A stretch of DNA of 64,000 bases from Bradyrhizobium ontarionense (GCF_021088345.1 NZ_CP088156.1:4464001-4528000), one strand, 5' to 3'. Shown: positions 34,188 through 43,662, counted from the stretch's first letter. The notes: a model not told the origin generated them from the sequence alone. Translations and numbers: made by a program.

Positions 34188-35507
34188 TCAGCGCTGAGAA
34201 TGTTTTTCCTGTGCGTATCGCCATCTCTCCAGGCGGGAAGAAAACCGAAGTGAACATATGCGGCGCGACAGTGGGGCGAACATGCCTTTTGAATCCATCG
34301 AGAGTGCGTATGCCACATAGCTCGGATCGCCGGAAAGGAACCGCTCCTCACAGCGCGCCCTCAGAGCAAAGATCAAAAAAACGGAGCCGAGCAAGGCCGT
34401 AGAGCGAAGCACTCCCAACGCATCATTCGCAAAGACCGGACAATAAATGATAAACCAACCGACGCATTTTGACAGGTACACGGGGTGTTTCGTAAACCTG
34501 TATGGCCCGTCGACGATGATACCACGGTTGCTGAGATTCGAGGAGCGAAGCCCGAACGTCGCCTCGCCCCAGTAATGGAACAGCTGGCACATGAGGGCCG
34601 CGAAGATGACAAGGGCCGAGAGCCCAGGTCGATACTCAAGTATGTCGACGTAAGATTTGTAGGTCAGCGAACCTCCAGCGCGTGCACGATAGTCCAGGAG
34701 CCGATCAAAGATCAGGGCACTGAACGGGCTGTAACACGCCAGCGTTACACACCAAGCCAACGGGCTCGAGTCGACCGACTTTACCTGCGTGGCAAGCAGG
34801 CGCGAACTGAAAAGGTAACCCGGAGTAATCGCAGCAATGAGCAGGCCATAGATGACAACGCCTGTTTCAGCTCCCCCATAGCGTCCGGTCAGAAGGTCAT
34901 ACTCATACCACCTGAAGTGGTGTAATACACCGACAAGCGAACAAAAATTCAGCGGCAAGAAAATTGCTCGCACCAGGAGCGAGAGAGCCGTTCTCCGTAA
35001 ACCATCGACGTCGACTCCCGATCTGCCCGCAAGCAACAAACTCAGCACCGGCGTTCCCGAATCTCGGGTACGTCCCAGTCGCCATTCGGCGATCACGGCG
35101 TGCAGAAGCACCGCTGGCGCCACGACCGGAAGCGATACGTCGAGGGCTTCCCACAAAGGTCGAAATTCAGGTCGGCCGTACTCGACACGAACCAGGGTCC
35201 AGAAACCTACCACAACAATGGCACCCAACATGGCCTCGACCCAGTTCCGTGCCACGCGAGCCGCAGCATCTCTCCAATTGAGCCGAGGACGGACAACGCC
35301 GATATTTGCTCGGCGATACTCGATCGCGCTCATCACAATCGCTACCGACGCGACGAGCCCGAGAGCCAATTCTGTGTCACTGATATCGCGGTGTCTCAAC
35401 TGAGCATATGCCAGGGCAACAACCGTAGCTGCGATTGGGGCATCCGCCCAACGCCCGCGTAAGACGTGATCACCATCGACGGGAATCGGCTTCGCGCTGA
35501 TCAACAA
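34188..35507 (-). CDS. Multi-pass membrane protein with ICMT/PEMT-like methyltransferase C-terminus
   Basis: I do not recognise the 439-residue protein as a whole. About ten hydrophobic segments are spread along it. The C-terminal part carries NRGIIVDGPYRFTKHPVYLS and, after one membrane hairpin, RARCEERFLSGDPSYVAYA, which match the cofactor-binding GPYR-x-x-RHP and E-E-x-L-x-x-x-Y pattern of integral-membrane isoprenylcysteine/phospholipid methyltransferases. The first ~300 residues have no family I can name. Local G+C is low (26 of 60 bases at 34441-34500), unlike the flanking genes, which suggests transfer. Substrate unknown. Confidence 0.75.
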   Translation of the reverse strand: MLISAKPIPVDGDHVLRGRWADAPIAATVVALAYAQLRHRDISDTELALGLVASVAIVMSAIEYRRANIGVVRPRLNWRDAAARVARNWVEAMLGAIVVVGFWTLVRVEYGRPEFRPLWEALDVSLPVVAPAVLLHAVIAEWRLGRTRDSGTPVLSLLLAGRSGVDVDGLRRTALSLLVRAIFLPLNFCSLVGVLHHFRWYEYDLLTGRYGGAETGVVIYGLLIAAITPGYLFSSRLLATQVKSVDSSPLAWCVTLACYSPFSALIFDRLLDYRARAGGSLTYKSYVDILEYRPGLSALVIFAALMCQLFHYWGEATFGLRSSNLSNRGIIVDGPYRFTKHPVYLSKCVGWFIIYCPVFANDALGVLRSTALLGSVFLIFALRARCEERFLSGDPSYVAYALSMDSKGMFAPLSRRICSLRFSSRLERWRYAQEKHSQR

Positions 35508-35611
35508 TCAGGTTCTCCGCGAACCATTCGATCGATCAGCAAACTGGTGCCATCCCCCGGACTCTTGTATGGTGGTGACCTCGAGCCTAGCAGAGCGCAC
35601 GGGATTCCGTC

Positions 35612-36853
35612 ATGACGACCAGCCTCTCGCGACGACATACGCTCGGCCTTCTCGGCATGGCGCTCATGCCGAGCCTCGGCCCCTGCACCGCAGGTGTTAT
35701 CGCCGGGAACCCAAGCCGCCATCTTCATCTCCTGGGGAGAGATCCGAGCCTTCACCCGGATTCCGACATCATCAAACAACCCAAGGCAAGCGTACTTACA
35801 ACGATAGACTACGGAAGCGGCGCAGCTCGTCAAACCATCCTGCCGATGGAGGGCGGACATGCGGTCCTCCGGTGCTCCGAGCAACACATCATCTGCACCG
35901 CTCAGCATGGGCCAAAATGCCTTGTCGTTGACGCCGATCATGCCATCGTGACAGAGCTCGAGGCATCGGCAGAGAATCTGTTTGGCGGACATGGGTGGAT
36001 CGAGACGGGCCGACGGCTGATCCTGCTTCCGCAACGGCGTAAGATCGCACTGACCAAAGCGGACGTTGGATCTCTGCTCGTGTTTGATAGTCTGACCTTC
36101 AGGCACCTCGACACGATCGAAACAGAAGGCATTCATCCTCACGAAATTCAGCCCATCCCAGGCCGGGCCGAGCTTGCCGTCACTCACTATGGCGACATCG
36201 CTCATCCCGATGCGGTTCTGCAACATAACGTCCTTGATCCTAAGCTGACAATCCTCGATGCAGTTACGTTCCGTCCGAAGCGGCACTACCCGCTGGCCGA
36301 TTTCGGGGCAATGGTAACCCATATGAGCGTCGACGAAGGTGGCTTTGCCTATTTGGCGCTGACGCAGTTCGTAAGGTTTCCCAAGAACATGTCTTATGGC
36401 GATGTCGTCGCCCGTCTCGAGCGTTACCTTGGGCGGCCGCTGGACTACGACATCCCGCGCGCCGCACTCGAGCAACGCCTGCTCGCAGTGCCGTTACCGG
36501 TCATCAAGATCGACACCCAAACCGGCTCACGTCACACCATCCGGCTTGCCGATCGATATCATCTCCGCTCACAATCAGTCGCCTATAACCAGACTTGCAA
36601 ATGCGCGATCGTTAGCTACACGCATTCGGACGTTCTTCTGGTCATTCCCCATATCGGCGAGCCCACCATCGTGACCGCAGACGAACTTGGGATTTCGTCG
36701 CTGACCGGTGTGACCGACGTTGCCGGAACCCCGTATGTTGCCGTATCAACCAGCTTTCGCGATTCTGTCATCTACGACCTTTCGGAGCGAAGAGTCCTCC
36801 ATCGCTTCGAGAGTCGCAATTATCTCGACACTCACATCTCGTGCCTCGCTTAA
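35612..36853 (+). CDS. Tat-exported DUF1513-like beta-propeller protein
   Basis: A 413-residue protein starting MTTSLSRRHTLGLLGMALMP, a twin-arginine-type signal. The mature part resembles DUF1513 proteins: a GGHGWIETGRRLIL repeat start, GIHPHEIQPIPGRAELAVTH, the DIAHPDAVLQHNVLDPKLT segment, and repeated beta-strand blocks up to the C-terminus. Related proteins are often encoded near imelysin/iron-uptake genes; none are present here. It is divergent from the methyltransferase-like gene and convergent with the TIR gene, inside the lower-G+C island. Function unknown. Confidence 0.72.
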   Translation: MTTSLSRRHTLGLLGMALMPSLGPCTAGVIAGNPSRHLHLLGRDPSLHPDSDIIKQPKASVLTTIDYGSGAARQTILPMEGGHAVLRCSEQHIICTAQHGPKCLVVDADHAIVTELEASAENLFGGHGWIETGRRLILLPQRRKIALTKADVGSLLVFDSLTFRHLDTIETEGIHPHEIQPIPGRAELAVTHYGDIAHPDAVLQHNVLDPKLTILDAVTFRPKRHYPLADFGAMVTHMSVDEGGFAYLALTQFVRFPKNMSYGDVVARLERYLGRPLDYDIPRAALEQRLLAVPLPVIKIDTQTGSRHTIRLADRYHLRSQSVAYNQTCKCAIVSYTHSDVLLVIPHIGEPTIVTADELGISSLTGVTDVAGTPYVAVSTSFRDSVIYDLSERRVLHRFESRNYLDTHISCLA

Positions 36854-36871
36854 GACACATGGCCCTCTTTA

Positions 36872-39800
36872 TTAGTGGCCGCTACCGCCACCATCACCGC
36901 CACCACCGCCGTCTCCTCCGCCGTCTCCTCCTCCGCTGCCGACAAAGGGGGCTCGACCACCATCATCAGTCGTGAGCCCCGCCGAGGATGCCATGCCAAA
37001 ACGGATTCTTGGCCATTCGCGCGCCCAAAAGGGTATGCCGAAAACTCCCTCAAACCTTCGGAAGCGGTACAGGCCGGCGTCCGTACCAGCGAGCAAGGAC
37101 TGACCGTCGGCAGAGCGGATGGTGGCCGATATGTCAGGACTGATTGTCTGACTCCGCACCGCATTGAAGCCGAGATCGATGAGTTGCACCTCGGCAGTCG
37201 ACAGGGCTTGCCATCCGGTGCCATCCGCCAATGGCGCAATTCGGTAGTCCCTACCGCTGAGCCTGTCACCGGGTACTGCCGGCACTTGCTGACCGAGATT
37301 GAACGAGAGCCACCGCCCTTGACCGTTCGACACGAGCGCCTTTCGCTGTGCTTCAATCGTCGAGACCTGCGTTGGTTCAGCAATCACGCGGCCACGAGCC
37401 TTGCTGATAGAAACAGGGCTCCGATCGTTTCCGGCTTCCCAAATGTACTGGACACCATCCTGGCCTGTTCCGGAGACCCACATTCCCGTCTCGGAAGACC
37501 AAAGAGTTCGAGCGAAGAAGGCTTGAGACTCCTGGGTCGACAGCACGGTCGATGCGGGCCCGTCCTTGCCTGCGGCAAGCTCGGCTGCCGCAATCGGCCC
37601 ATTCCCAACGTAGCCGTAAAGTGTATGCCCCTCATTGCCGATGACATAACGTACAATATCCCGATCGCTAGCATTGGGCGTCGTGGATTCGTCGCTGCCA
37701 CCCGACGGCTCCGCTCGTGCCGGGCCAGGAAACGTCACCCGCCAACCTGGTCGAAGTATTCCAGCTTCAATAGGCATGACGACAACCGTGCGGTCATCGG
37801 CCCCTACAAGCAGCCATTTTTCGTCGGGACTGAAATCGCAAGACACGACGTGCTCGTTGGGAAGCGGCAGGTTTTGGCGCCTCGGTTGATGTTGCGGCCA
37901 ATAGAGTACGACTTCTGTCTGGGAGCAAATGGCGAAACTCGCCGATACCGGAGCGACAGAGAATTCAAGAATACCATAAGACTGAACGATATCAGAATTC
38001 TGTTGAACGACCGTTTCAGCGTCGTTCGACCGCACATCGAACAACGCCAGCTCACTCGTACTCTTTGGCGCGAGTAGCCACCGACCATCCACCGAAAACT
38101 TGGCTTGATTGAAAGCAGCTATCGATACGACCTCCTTGTCGTTTCTGAAATCCGCGATCGGCTTTTCTGGGGTCGGTGGCCCATTGGTCGAATATAGGAA
38201 CAGTCGTTGACCGCTTAGTACAAGCAAATGAGCGCCGTCTGGCGACAGTCTGGCCATGCTCGCCGGGAGGCTTAGCAGTGGCTGCTTCTCGATCCTTGGA
38301 TAGAGCTGCCAGACCTTGGCGATCGTCGTATCGTTCTCATCGATCATCGCGAGGCCACGCGTACCGCGCGCATCGAAATTCCAACCCGAGGCTTGGTTAG
38401 CCTCGAAAACCGTGTCAGCGATGATCTCCACGCGATGGGTAGCGACGGCCAAAACGATGAGAGCCGCCAGCGTGGCGGCACTGACCACCGCGATCAGGCG
38501 CAGTCTCGCCTGCTGGCCGCGTCGCCGGCAGGCCACGAGATAAGATCTTTCCGCCGGCTCCAAGTGCTCTGCAAGTTCAGACCACGAGAGCAGAAGCTGG
38601 GCCTCTTTGAGTCGTTCACCAACATGTACAAGCCATACCGGGGAATTTGCGTTCGCCGCCCACTCCCGCGCTGCGCGCTTAATGCCGTCACGCCAGGTGA
38701 GAAACTCGCGCGCTTCCTCGAGCCAGGCGCTCAATGGCAAAAGCCGCAGCAACGCCTCGTGCGCCACCTCAAGTCGAATGTCACCATCCTCGCCGCTAAA
38801 CCGCGTCAGCAGGCGGGCCTCCACGAGCGCGTCAACGAGGGGCCTCAGCCTCCTACGTTCGCCGAGCAGAAGTTTGGCCTCATCGGCCACGAGACGTCTG
38901 GCGGCCGGCGGATTTGCTTCCTCGTCCCATGTCGCGAGACGAGGGATGAACAGCCGCTTGAGGTCATCATCGCTGGCGCTGGCGTCGCGCTGCGCCGTGA
39001 GCAGGCGCTTGCGCAATACACCTGCAACGCCGCCCGCCGCCTCAAAGGCGTCCAGCGAAAGGTCGGCACGACGGCCTGCACGATTGTCCTCGATGATCTG
39101 CCTCAACGTATAGGCAAGGAGCGGAAGAGCGTCGGCACCGACTGAGGCGTCGATCAGCGCCTGCGCCAGAAGCGGGTCTATCGTGAGGCGCATCCCCGCC
39201 TGATTCGCGACAGCGAGCGGACCATTGATGACCTCAGCGAAGGCGGTTCGCGGGATCGGCGGCAAGGGAAAGAGCTCAGGTGCGCCAATGCCATGCATCG
39301 TGCACGCTTGGAGCAAAGCATCCATGCTGTCGGCGCGGACGGTCCAGATGAAGAGTGGCGGTGAACTCGACTTGTGCGGCGCGTGGTCACCGATGACTCC
39401 GGCGATGAGTGACAGGAAGCGCTGGCTTTCCTCGGCATCTGCAGCCGCAAACAACTCCTCGGCCTGATCGACGGCGATCACGGGCGTTGGCGGCGGCGCG
39501 TCCGGGTTCGTGAGCCTTTGACTTGTTTGGCCGATTTCGGTCGCCTCGGCGAACAAGGCAAGAAGTGCCGCTACCGCTTTCGTGTCGGCGGCGGCAAGTT
39601 GGCGATGGATCTCGCCTGCCGACCGCGACCCGCCATGGCGAGCCAGAAATGCCGCGAATTGACGGCCGATGCCGGTGTCGCCCGTCAAGATACCGGTGGC
39701 CGGCCGCAAGATGCCGATCGGCGTGAAGTCGGGGTCGCGCGCGAGCCGCGGCCAGAGGCCGGCGCGAAGAAACGAGGATTTGCCGGCCCCTGACGCGGCC

Positions 39801-40492
39801 TGAATGACGAGTAGACTGCCACGGCTGCAGTTCAGCCCGGTACGCCGCACCATCCGCAGGCTCGCGAAGCCGCGCGCGATGTCACCGGCGCGCCCAAAGA
39901 ACAGCCCCGCATCCTTCTCCGAAAAACCTGCCAGGCCGGGATAGGGTGAGGCCGTGCTGAGATCACTTGGTGTCCATGGAAAGCTGTCTGGCGAAATTCC
40001 CAGCTGAGTAAGACGCGCCTTGATCCGGGCGAGCGTCGGCGCGTGGAACGAGACCGAGCGTCGTTGCCCCTGATGCTCGACCGTGAAGGCTGCCTCCCTC
40101 GGCTCGATCGAGGCATCGACGATTTGGCGCTCCCGATGGCTGATAAGGCGAGGGTCGTCGATGGAGAGCCTGTCTTCCGGCACGCGCGGCGGCAAGATCA
40201 TCGGCAGGATGACCTTGCCCATATCCTCGGCCATCCGGATCTCGACGTAGCATTCTCTTGACTCCAGCGAGTGGGTCGAGACGAGGAACAGAACGGCCTC
40301 GCAGCGCTCGTTCGCCTTGGCCAGCGCCTCTCTCCAGCGCACACCAGCACCGACGCCCTGAACGTCGAGGAAGACATCGGTAGGTGCCCATCCCTCGGAC
40401 ACAAGCCAGTTGCGAAGCGCCAGCGCCTCGAAAATGTCTTTCCCAGAATACGATATAAAAATACGAAACACCTTGGAGCCCTCAGACGCCAT
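36872..40492 (-). CDS. TIR-STAND NTPase-WD40-like protein (candidate immune sensor)
   Basis: A 1206-residue multidomain protein. The TIR domain covers about 8-125 (RIFISYSGKD; VFLDVQGVGAGVRWREAL), with a probable NADase glutamate in ECYVEIRMAED (E84). A novel-STAND-type NTPase starts at YPGLAGFSEKDAGLFFGR (184-201), Walker A ASGAGKSS (K238) and Walker B VIAVDQAEELF. A membrane helix at about 662-685 is followed by degenerate WD40-like repeats and a tail of about 20 glycine/aspartate residues. The ATG at 40492 precedes the TIR core by eight residues; the frame opens 22 codons earlier. TIR-STAND proteins act in abortive antiviral defence in other bacteria (established for the class); that role here is inference. 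G+C is below the flanks. Confidence 0.88.
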   Translation of the reverse strand: MASEGSKVFRIFISYSGKDIFEALALRNWLVSEGWAPTDVFLDVQGVGAGVRWREALAKANERCEAVLFLVSTHSLESRECYVEIRMAEDMGKVILPMILPPRVPEDRLSIDDPRLISHRERQIVDASIEPREAAFTVEHQGQRRSVSFHAPTLARIKARLTQLGISPDSFPWTPSDLSTASPYPGLAGFSEKDAGLFFGRAGDIARGFASLRMVRRTGLNCSRGSLLVIQAASGAGKSSFLRAGLWPRLARDPDFTPIGILRPATGILTGDTGIGRQFAAFLARHGGSRSAGEIHRQLAAADTKAVAALLALFAEATEIGQTSQRLTNPDAPPPTPVIAVDQAEELFAAADAEESQRFLSLIAGVIGDHAPHKSSSPPLFIWTVRADSMDALLQACTMHGIGAPELFPLPPIPRTAFAEVINGPLAVANQAGMRLTIDPLLAQALIDASVGADALPLLAYTLRQIIEDNRAGRRADLSLDAFEAAGGVAGVLRKRLLTAQRDASASDDDLKRLFIPRLATWDEEANPPAARRLVADEAKLLLGERRRLRPLVDALVEARLLTRFSGEDGDIRLEVAHEALLRLLPLSAWLEEAREFLTWRDGIKRAAREWAANANSPVWLVHVGERLKEAQLLLSWSELAEHLEPAERSYLVACRRRGQQARLRLIAVVSAATLAALIVLAVATHRVEIIADTVFEANQASGWNFDARGTRGLAMIDENDTTIAKVWQLYPRIEKQPLLSLPASMARLSPDGAHLLVLSGQRLFLYSTNGPPTPEKPIADFRNDKEVVSIAAFNQAKFSVDGRWLLAPKSTSELALFDVRSNDAETVVQQNSDIVQSYGILEFSVAPVSASFAICSQTEVVLYWPQHQPRRQNLPLPNEHVVSCDFSPDEKWLLVGADDRTVVVMPIEAGILRPGWRVTFPGPARAEPSGGSDESTTPNASDRDIVRYVIGNEGHTLYGYVGNGPIAAAELAAGKDGPASTVLSTQESQAFFARTLWSSETGMWVSGTGQDGVQYIWEAGNDRSPVSISKARGRVIAEPTQVSTIEAQRKALVSNGQGRWLSFNLGQQVPAVPGDRLSGRDYRIAPLADGTGWQALSTAEVQLIDLGFNAVRSQTISPDISATIRSADGQSLLAGTDAGLYRFRRFEGVFGIPFWAREWPRIRFGMASSAGLTTDDGGRAPFVGSGGGDGGGDGGGGGDGGGSGH

Positions 40493-40618
40493 GGCACTTG
40501 AAAAGTGAGCACACGTTAGCCGAGCAATATGAGGGTGTCTACCGCGGGGCGCGATCAATCATGAGCGGGAGCGCAGCTCGTACCGCCCATCGGTTCTGGC
40601 CGGAATAAAACCGAAAGA

Positions 40619-40635
40619 CCGGCTCATCGAGCCGG
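40619..40635 (-). terminator. Hairpin terminator after the binding-protein gene
   Basis: CCGGCTC-ATC-GAGCCGG, seven base pairs. Read on the minus strand it is followed by TCTTTCGGTTTT, a T-rich stretch, 35 bases after the stop of the gene at 40670. Confidence 0.6.
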
Positions 40636-40669
40636 CCTCGTTATTGATCATTGCGTTCAGCGCCGTGGC

Positions 40670-41815
40670 TCACTGCGCCGGCACGTACTTGCCGTCCTTC
40701 ACGGTCAGGATGATGCGGGCGCGGTCGTCGAGGCCGGAGCGGTCCTTCTCGGTGAAGTTGTAGACGCCCTGCGACGCGGCCAGATCCTTCTCTGACAGCA
40801 GCGCCTGGCGGATCGCCTCGCGGAACTCCGGCGTGCCGGGCTTGGCGGTCTTCAGCGCCGTCGGGATGATACGCTTGAGGATCTCGAACGCATCGAAGGA
40901 GTGACCGGCGAACTGGCTGCGGCTGTTGGGGCCGTACTTGGCTTCATAAGCCTTGTTGAGCTCCAGGCCCGGCGCCTTCGTCAACGCGCTGTCGGCCTGC
41001 GTTTCCGGCGACATCACCGGACCCGAGGCCATGATCACACCTTCCGCTGCCTTGCCGGCGATGCGAATGAAATCCATGCTCGCAGCACCGTGGGTCTGAT
41101 AGATCAGGCCGGTGTAGCCGCGCTCGCGCAGCTCGGTCTGCGGCAGGGCGGCCGCGGTGCCGGAAGCGCCGACCAGAATCGCATCGGGGTTGGCGGCGAC
41201 CAGCTTGAGCACCTGGCCGGTCACCGACGTGTCGGGACGCGCAAAGCGCTCTTCGTCGGCGATGGTGATCCCCGTCGGCACGCCCTGGTTCTTCAGGTCG
41301 TTGAACCAGAGATCGCCGTAGGAATCCGAATAGCCGATATAGCCGACGGTCTTGATGTTGTGCGCCTTCATGTGCTCGTAGAGCACCTTGCCCATGATCG
41401 GCACCGGCTGCGGCATCACCACCGACCACTTGGCGCGCTCCGGCGTCACCGGGAACGGCGCGAGGCCGAAATGCGGAATGCCGGCTTCGCTGGCGACGTT
41501 GGACACCGCGATGGTCGGCGGCGTCAGCGCCGAGCCCATGATGATGTCAGCCTTGGACTCCGTCACGAAACGGCGCGCATTGGTGGTCGCCGTGGTCGGA
41601 TCGCCGCCGTCGTCGAGCACGATCACCTTCAGCGGCACGCCGCCGATCTCCTTCGGCACGAACTCGAGCGCGTTGCGCTCGGGGATGCCGAGCGCGGCGC
41701 CGGGGCCGGTCGTGGTGGTGGTGATACCGATGGTGATCTCACTGGTCTGCGCCAGCGCCGGAGCAGCTGCCAGAATCGCGATGACGCCGGCTGCCGCCAG
41801 ATAGGTCGTCTTCAT
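40670..41815 (-). CDS. ABC importer periplasmic binding protein (LivK-like, second system)
   Basis: A 381-residue type I binding protein with signal peptide MKTTYLAAAGVIAILAAAPA (cleavage near ALAQ-TSEITIG). Mature motifs are ITIGITTTTTGPGAALGIPE, GSALTPPTIAVSNVASEAG and GYIGYSDSYGDLWFNDL. It is unlike the trio at 24273-28534 and resembles binding proteins for aromatic acids. It is downstream of the thioesterase on the same strand, and is the natural partner of the permeases at 30585-34135, from which the TIR island separates it. Confidence 0.9.
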   Translation of the reverse strand: MKTTYLAAAGVIAILAAAPALAQTSEITIGITTTTTGPGAALGIPERNALEFVPKEIGGVPLKVIVLDDGGDPTTATTNARRFVTESKADIIMGSALTPPTIAVSNVASEAGIPHFGLAPFPVTPERAKWSVVMPQPVPIMGKVLYEHMKAHNIKTVGYIGYSDSYGDLWFNDLKNQGVPTGITIADEERFARPDTSVTGQVLKLVAANPDAILVGASGTAAALPQTELRERGYTGLIYQTHGAASMDFIRIAGKAAEGVIMASGPVMSPETQADSALTKAPGLELNKAYEAKYGPNSRSQFAGHSFDAFEILKRIIPTALKTAKPGTPEFREAIRQALLSEKDLAASQGVYNFTEKDRSGLDDRARIILTVKDGKYVPAQ

Positions 41816-42031
41816 TTGGTCCTCCCTCTCGTCTTTTCAGTTGAGCTCGTGAGCTTGCGCTCCGTTTGCACTTGTTCGAATTTCGGGATCGAACCGGCCC
41901 AATCCAGGCCAGCCGAGATGTTCTGCAGGCGTGATCGTGGCATTGAACATGACAAGATCATTTTCTACCAGTCGACCAAAGCACGACGCCGATTCATCCT
42001 TAAGACGGCCGCATGTCGCACCCTTCAAAGC
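41816..42031. other. Intergenic region between thioesterase and binding protein
   Basis: 216 bases with no gene that I can support. No TTAT-N5-ATAA box is present. A weak promoter for the binding protein may exist, or the transcript may come from the couA promoter at 46397. Confidence 0.4.
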
Positions 42032-42451
42032 TCAGCCCTCCAGGAATTTGGCTCGCATCTCCTCCGGGAACGGCGCCGATTTCAGCTTGTCGGGATCGGC
42101 CGGATCGCGCCCGACCAGCACACGGGTCTCGAACCCTTCGAGCGCCAGCGCCTCGCCCTTGAACACCTTGTGGGTGACGTCGAACGACGAGCGCTTGATG
42201 CTCTCGATCCGGCTTTCGATCGTGATCCAGTCGCCATAGGTCGAGGGGATGTAGAACTTGGCGCGGGTGTCGACCATGGGAATGCCGACGAGGCCATAGC
42301 GGCGGACGATGTCCTGCTTGGAGAACCCGGCCGCCTCGAACATCACGGAGGTCGCGTCGTCGAACATCGCGAAATAGCGCGGATAGTAGACGATGTTGGC
42401 GGGATCGCAGTCGCCCCACTGGATCTGCACGTCGCGGCGATGGACGAACAT
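42032..42451 (-). CDS. Hotdog acyl-CoA thioesterase, 4-hydroxybenzoyl-CoA thioesterase type
   Basis: A 139-residue hotdog-fold enzyme. WGDCDPANIVYYPRYFAMFDD near the N-terminus holds the catalytic aspartate of the 4-hydroxybenzoyl-CoA/YbgC thioesterase family. It probably releases a free aromatic acid (for example 4-hydroxybenzoate) from its CoA ester after side-chain shortening of a phenylpropenoid; this is inferred from its place beside the aryl-CoA ligase, crotonase and SDR. Confidence 0.88.
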   Translation of the reverse strand: MFVHRRDVQIQWGDCDPANIVYYPRYFAMFDDATSVMFEAAGFSKQDIVRRYGLVGIPMVDTRAKFYIPSTYGDWITIESRIESIKRSSFDVTHKVFKGEALALEGFETRVLVGRDPADPDKLKSAPFPEEMRAKFLEG

Positions 42452-42487
42452 CGATTGTGAACCTCGCTACAAACCGCGGAGACGGTG

Positions 42488-42630
42488 CGCCCCCTCTCCC
42501 CGTTCTTCACGGGGAGAGGGTCGGGGTGAGGGGCAGACGCGCGCGTGGTGTGAGTGGTTAGACCTGTCCCCCCTCACCCGGATTGCATCTGACGATGCAA
42601 TCCGACCTCTCCCCGCAAGCGGGGAGAGGC
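42488..42630. repeat. Mirrored intergenic repeat, CTCTCCCC type (inverted copy)
   Basis: CCCCTCTCCCCGTTCTTCAC with its return GGGGAGAGGGTCGGGGTGAG; then CCCTCACCCGGATTGCATCT, GACGATGCAATCC and CTCTCCCCGCAAGCGGGGAG. Same modules as 7455-7620 and 50230-50384, in opposite order. Confidence 0.75.
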
Positions 42631-42737
42631 TGGCATCGAGTCTCTGGCTTACAGTTGAGCTCATCAATTTGACCAACGCACCACCATTGTCCTGGCCGGT
42701 GGGCACGCTGCGCTTTGCCCACCCTACGTTTCTCTCC

Positions 42738-42841
42738 GTCATTCCGGGGCGCGCGAAGCGCGAGCCCGGAATCCATTTCTCCACTGTGCTAGACGCCAGA
42801 TGGATTCCGGGCCCGACGCTAACGCGTCGTCCCGGAATGAC
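42738..42841. repeat. Mirrored GTCATTCCGGG-type repeat
   Basis: GTCATTCCGGGGCGCGCGAA, GCCCGGAATCCATTTCTCC, then GATGGATTCCGGGCCCGACG and CCCGGAATGAC. Together with 42488-42630 it fills the 417-base gap between the thioesterase and the SDR gene. Confidence 0.8.
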
Positions 42842-42868
42842 AACCATATCGACGTCGGCGCGTCGCAC

Positions 42869-43636
42869 CTACTTCGGCGCCATGCGCAGCGAGCCGTCGA
42901 GACGGACCACTTCGCCGTTGAGGTAGGGGTTCTCGACCATATGCAGCGCAAGTGCTGCGAACTCGTCGGCGTGACCGAGCCGGCGCGGGAACGGGATCGC
43001 GGCGGCGAGCGAGTCCTGGGCCTCCTGCGGCAGATTGGCGAGCAGCGGCGTCAGGAACAGGCCCGGCGCGATGGTCAGCACGCGGATGCCGAACTGCGCC
43101 AGCTCGCGCGCGATCGGCAGGGTCATGCCGACGATACCGCCCTTCGAGGCCGAATAGGCGGACTGCCCGATCTGGCCGTCATAGGCCGCGACCGAGGCGG
43201 TGTTGATGACGACGCCACGCTCGCCGGTCGCCGCCTGCGGCTCCAGCTTGGTCATGCCATTGGTGACGAGCCGGAGCATGTTGAACGAGCCGATCAAATT
43301 GACCTTGATGACCTTCTCGAAATCGGCGAGCGCCATCGGGCCGTCGCGGCCGACGACGCGCTTGGCGACGCCGATGCCGGCGCAGTTCACCAGCACGCGC
43401 GGCTGCTGGCCGAGCGCCTTGACCGCCTCGGCAACGGCAGCTTCCGCGCCGGCGGCGTCCGACACGTCGCAGACCACCGCCACGCCCTTGATCTCGGCCG
43501 CGACCTCTTCCGCCAGCTTGGCGTTGAGGTCGAACACGGCGACCTTGGCGCCCTGGGCAGCGAGCTTGCGGGCGGTGGCGGCCCCGAGGCCGGAGGCGCC
43601 GCCGGTGACGATGGCGGCCTGATCCTTCAACAACAT
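42869..43636 (-). CDS. SDR, type II 3-hydroxyacyl-CoA dehydrogenase-like
   Basis: A 255-residue SDR beginning MLLKDQAAIVTGGASGLGAA with an NAD-binding TGGASGLG motif, NCAGIG, catalytic serine region INTASVAAYDG and YSASKGGIVGM. The C-terminal PFPRRLGHADEFAALALHMV and NPYLNGEVVRLDGSLRM match 17-beta-HSD10/HADH2-like enzymes that oxidise 3-hydroxyacyl-CoA. In this cluster it would oxidise the hydrated aryl-propenoyl-CoA. It lies 26 bases after the ligase gene. Confidence 0.9.
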   Translation of the reverse strand: MLLKDQAAIVTGGASGLGAATARKLAAQGAKVAVFDLNAKLAEEVAAEIKGVAVVCDVSDAAGAEAAVAEAVKALGQQPRVLVNCAGIGVAKRVVGRDGPMALADFEKVIKVNLIGSFNMLRLVTNGMTKLEPQAATGERGVVINTASVAAYDGQIGQSAYSASKGGIVGMTLPIARELAQFGIRVLTIAPGLFLTPLLANLPQEAQDSLAAAIPFPRRLGHADEFAALALHMVENPYLNGEVVRLDGSLRMAPK

Positions 43637-43662
43637 TGTCGTTTCTCCCTTGGATGCGTCGA

